Notes under the pieces: model-generated
Databases searched by the model: none
Told to the model about the DNA's origin: nothing
Seen by the model: the letters and a program-made list of their open reading frames with translations, nothing else
NCBI GenBank assembly: GCA_030698965.1
Contig: JAUYLM010000001.1
Location: forward strand, 1 to 5,924
DNA length: 5,924 bases
Reading direction: 5' to 3'
DNA from: a bacterium
GTDB lineage: Bacteria; Patescibacteriota; Minisyncoccia; Phycocordibacterales; PALSA-1337
In this document: positions 3,190 through 5,924 of the stretch, piece by piece
Layout of the letters: every line of letters begins with the position of its first letter
Position numbering within the stretch: position 1 is the first letter of the stretch
Program-made: the position numbers and the translations under genes

Positions 3190-4950
3190 ATGTTCATGGA
3201 GGACTCACAGCTTAATAAGTTCATCATTGACTCCAATCTCGTCTCCAAGGCCGATCTTGACTCTGCGACAGAAGAAGCCCAGAAGAAGGGAATCAAAGTA
3301 GGGGATGTTCTCGTCAATTCCGGAAAGATCACAGAAGACAATCTTCGCCGGATGCAGGCCTACGTTATCGGCATTCCCTTCGTTGATCTCAAGCAGAGGA
3401 AAATTCCTTTTGATACGCTTTCATTGATACCCGAACCTGTTGCCAGGAAAAATAATATTGTCGCTTTCAAGAAAACGGAGGACACTCTGGAGGTTGCCAT
3501 GCTGGATGTGAATGATCTTGCCGCTATTGATTTTATAAAGAAGAAGGTAAATCTGAAGATATTGCCACGTCTGACCGACACAGAGTCTATTAAAGACGCA
3601 ATCATCCAGTATCAAAAAAGTTTAAAAGAAGAGTTCGGGGATATTATCCAAAAAGAATCCGCTTCTCTCAAGGCTATGGCGGAAGAGATAAGCGCCAAGA
3701 ATGGCAATCCTGACTCGGCAGCCGACCTGAAGAAAATTGCGGAAGACTTGCCAGTGGTGCGCATAGTAGACGCGCTTCTCAAGCACGCCATAATACAGAA
3801 CGCGTCCGATATTCACATTGAGCCGATGGAAGAGGAGCTGTTGATCAGATACAGGATCGACGGCCTCCTCCATGACGCCATGGTCCTGCCAAAGAATGCC
3901 GAGCCTTCCATCACCGCCCGCGTCAAAGTCCTTTCCAATCTCAAACTGGACGAGAAGCGCCTGCCTCAGGACGGCCGTTTCAAGGTGGATATGAATAGTG
4001 AAAAAGTTTCCCTCCGCGTTTCCATTATTCCGACCTGTTATGGTGAAAAGACTGTCATGCGTCTCCTGAAGGAAAATGTCTCCGGTTTCACCCTCGAATA
4101 CCTCTCATTCCATGGGGAAGGGCTGGAGAGAATTCACCGTGCATTGACGCAGACAACAGGAATGATCTTGACTACGGGTCCGACAGGATCAGGAAAAACG
4201 ACGACGCTGTATACTATGCTGGATATTTTGAATCAGCCAGATGTGAATATTTGTACAATTGAGGATCCAGTGGAGTATCAGATGAAAAGGATAAATCAAA
4301 CGCAGGTCAATACGGATATCGGCTTCACTTTCGCTTCCGGTCTGCGAACTCTCGTGCGCCAGGATCCGGACATTATCATGGTTGGAGAAATACGTGATAC
4401 GGAAACAGCCGGGCTGGCAGTCAACGCCGCTTTGACTGGGCATCTTGTCCTCTCAACTCTGCATACGAATAGCGCGGCCGGAGCTATACCGAGACTTTTA
4501 GACATGAAAATAGAGCCTTTCCTCCTGGTCTCCACCATAAATGTCATCATTGCTCAGAGGCTCGTGCGCCGCCTGTCCGCAAACAAGGAGAAGCATTTCC
4601 TTTCAAGATCGGAAGTTGAGGCGCTGGGAAAATCAGTAGATCTGGCCAGTGTCCTGACCGCACTCCAGGAAGAAAAGATTGTAAAAAATGTAGATTCATG
4701 GGAAAAGATCCCTTTCTACAGGGCGGTGGCGGGGAAAGAGGATGACGGCTTCAAGGGACGCCTAGGAATACACGAGGTTTTGAATGTAACCGCAAGTATA
4801 AAAGAGCTGATCATTAAGGGGGGAACTTCCGAGGAAATAGAGGTACAGGCCAAGAAAGAAGGGATGCTGACAATGATAGAAGACGGGGTTTTCAAATGTG
4901 TCCAAGGAATGACCACTATAGAAGAAGTTCTTAGGGTAATATCAGAATGA
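3190..4950 (+). CDS. pilB: Type IV pilus assembly ATPase PilB (GspE family)
   Basis: Cytoplasmic hexameric ATPase that drives extension of type IV pili by turning the PilC platform. The 586-residue protein has an N-terminal GspE/MshEN-type domain (about 1-150, including GDVLVNSGKITEDNL), then the N2 and RecA-like core: ASDIHIEP and YRIDGLLHD, LPQDGRF, Walker A GPTGSGKT at 330-337, Asp box TIEDPVEY from 356, Walker B DIIMVGE at 394-400, and His box HLVLSTLHTN at 418-427. All catalytic motifs are intact. The C-terminal zinc-binding cysteines usual in PilB/GspE are missing: where RRLCxxC is expected the protein has RRLSANKEK (S463), and the second pair is replaced by AGKEDD (514-519) before GFKGRLGIHEVL. 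I chose the ATG at 3190 because it fits the extended -10 as a leaderless start; ATG at 3196 is an alternative. pilC follows after 3 nt. A GspE role in secretion is less likely, since CPR genomes generally carry type IV pilus rather than type II secretion genes. Confidence 0.95.
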   Translation: MFMEDSQLNKFIIDSNLVSKADLDSATEEAQKKGIKVGDVLVNSGKITEDNLRRMQAYVIGIPFVDLKQRKIPFDTLSLIPEPVARKNNIVAFKKTEDTLEVAMLDVNDLAAIDFIKKKVNLKILPRLTDTESIKDAIIQYQKSLKEEFGDIIQKESASLKAMAEEISAKNGNPDSAADLKKIAEDLPVVRIVDALLKHAIIQNASDIHIEPMEEELLIRYRIDGLLHDAMVLPKNAEPSITARVKVLSNLKLDEKRLPQDGRFKVDMNSEKVSLRVSIIPTCYGEKTVMRLLKENVSGFTLEYLSFHGEGLERIHRALTQTTGMILTTGPTGSGKTTTLYTMLDILNQPDVNICTIEDPVEYQMKRINQTQVNTDIGFTFASGLRTLVRQDPDIIMVGEIRDTETAGLAVNAALTGHLVLSTLHTNSAAGAIPRLLDMKIEPFLLVSTINVIIAQRLVRRLSANKEKHFLSRSEVEALGKSVDLASVLTALQEEKIVKNVDSWEKIPFYRAVAGKEDDGFKGRLGIHEVLNVTASIKELIIKGGTSEEIEVQAKKEGMLTMIEDGVFKCVQGMTTIEEVLRVISE

Positions 4951-4953
4951 TTT

Positions 4954-5924
4954 ATGGCGCATTTCATATTTAAATCAAGAAAAGCGGGCGGGGAAGTGCA
5001 TAAGGGGGAGCAGGACGCGAAAGACCGCTATGAGCTTTACAAGATCCTCAAAGAATCAGGAGAGGAAGTTATCTTCGCGGAGGAAAAGAAGGCGGGCGCT
5101 CTTTCTATGGACATATCACTGCCATTTTTCAATACGATAAAAACGCAGGAAAAAATAAAATTCTCCAGAAATCTGGGATCCATGATCAAGGCCGGACTCT
5201 CCATGTCTCAGGCTCTCTCGGTCATGGAAAGACAGGAAACAAATAAGACCACTCATAAGATAATCGCCGCTCTCAATGACGGAGTGAGGAAGGGCAGGAC
5301 ACTGAGCGACTGCATGAGCGAATTTCCAAAAATGTTTTCCCCGATGATGATAGCCATGGTCCGCTCCGGAGAGCAGAGCGGAACCCTCTCCCAAGCGCTC
5401 AGGATCATTACCGTGCAGATGGACAAAAGCCATAGCCTGTACAGGAGGGTGCGCGGAGCGCTGATCTATCCAAGCGTGATTTTCTGCGCGATGATCGGCA
5501 TTTCCATAATTTTATTTACTTACGTCGTTCCGACGCTCACAAAAACTTTCAAGGAGCTCAATCTGGCACTGCCGGTCTCCACTAGATTTGTAATGTTCAT
5601 AAGCGATCTCCTCCGCAATCAGGGGATCATGGTATTCGCCGTCTTATTTGCCCTGCTGGGGCTTCTATATATATGGTCAAAGAAAGAAAGCGGGAAGAGT
5701 GCCATTCACAGGCTGATCCTGAAAATTCCTATCATAGGGAATCTGGTAAAAGAGGTGAATGTTGCGCATACGGCACGCACCCTATCCTCTCTCATTGAGT
5801 CGGATGTGGAAGTCCTTGATTCATTGTCCATCACTGCCGACATTCTCCAGAATATCCACTACAAAAGGGTTCTTGAAAAGTCCATGAAAACAGTCGAAAG
5901 AGGGGAGCCGTTGTCCAAGATTTT
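4954..5924 (+). CDS. pilC: Type IV pilus inner-membrane platform protein PilC (GspF family), 3' end cut off
   Basis: PilC is the polytopic inner-membrane protein that the PilB motor acts on to insert pilin subunits. The visible 323 codons run off the window; relatives are about 400 residues, so roughly the last 80 are missing. The N-terminus (MAHFIFKSRKAGGEVHKGEQDAKDR) has the usual small domain linking to the ATPase. The first T2SSF domain spans about 70-195, with GSMIKAGLSMSQAL and the family motif GEQSGTL at 139-145, and ends in a membrane helix (about 172-195, YPSVIFCAMIGISIILFTY). A second membrane helix is at about 224-241, and the second T2SSF repeat starts near 268 (VNVAHTARTLSSLIESDVEVLDSL). 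The ATG at 4954 follows the pilB stop by 3 nt with no Shine-Dalgarno sequence, so translation probably depends on ribosomes finishing pilB. An ATG at 4947 overlapping the pilB stop is out of frame. No damage is seen in the visible part. Confidence 0.95.
   Translation, partial: MAHFIFKSRKAGGEVHKGEQDAKDRYELYKILKESGEEVIFAEEKKAGALSMDISLPFFNTIKTQEKIKFSRNLGSMIKAGLSMSQALSVMERQETNKTTHKIIAALNDGVRKGRTLSDCMSEFPKMFSPMMIAMVRSGEQSGTLSQALRIITVQMDKSHSLYRRVRGALIYPSVIFCAMIGISIILFTYVVPTLTKTFKELNLALPVSTRFVMFISDLLRNQGIMVFAVLFALLGLLYIWSKKESGKSAIHRLILKIPIIGNLVKEVNVAHTARTLSSLIESDVEVLDSLSITADILQNIHYKRVLEKSMKTVERGEPLSKI

Noticed and set aside
5116..5433. Minus-strand open frame of 105 codons opposite pilC
   Set aside because: It is antisense to the well-supported T2SSF domain of PilC and shows no domain or start signal.
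1..5924. CRISPR array, insertion sequence or tandem repeat
   Set aside because: No regularly spaced direct repeats, transposase-like frame or terminal inverted repeat pair is visible.

Overview
The window looks like a chromosomal fragment of a Candidate Phyla Radiation bacterium (Patescibacteria, most likely a Parcubacteria lineage). The reasons are a short NusA with an acidic insert and no C-terminal repeats, a PilB ATPase without the usual zinc-binding cysteines followed directly by PilC, a Trp-rich soluble protein of a type I associate with these genomes, and the near absence of Shine-Dalgarno sequences. This assignment comes from protein character, not from a database search.

Layout, left to right. 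On the minus strand are the start of a secreted protein (1-117, cut by the window edge), inorganic pyrophosphatase ppa (183-704) and the transcription factor nusA (724-1860). nusA and ppa are 19 bp apart and probably form one operon read from a promoter near 1933-1961. Between nusA and the next gene lies a dense 524-bp non-coding stretch (1861-2384). It holds the nusA promoter and a terminator-like hairpin in its leader, then on the plus strand a complete-looking small RNA unit (promoter 1979-2007, folded body 2024-2076, terminator hairpin 2085-2104). After that come an imperfect dyad, a consensus promoter with a perfect inverted repeat between its -35 and -10 boxes, and a 163-nt leader that folds into two hairpins.

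The leader feeds a 221-residue hypothetical protein (2385-3050), closed by an intrinsic terminator. The rest of the plus strand is pilB (3190-4950) and the first 323 codons of pilC (4954 to the edge), the assembly motor and inner-membrane platform of a type IV pilus. They are 3 nt apart and surely co-transcribed.

Two themes stand out. First, the three genes that appear to open transcription units (the secreted protein, nusA from its proximal site, pilB) each have a -10-like hexamer 5-7 nt before the ATG and no ribosome binding site, which suggests leaderless mRNAs. Second, 1979-2384 reads as an accessory regulatory module: a small RNA with a CCA-ended helix, then an operator-controlled promoter, a structured leader and a lineage-type hypothetical protein. 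This is the best candidate here for something undescribed.
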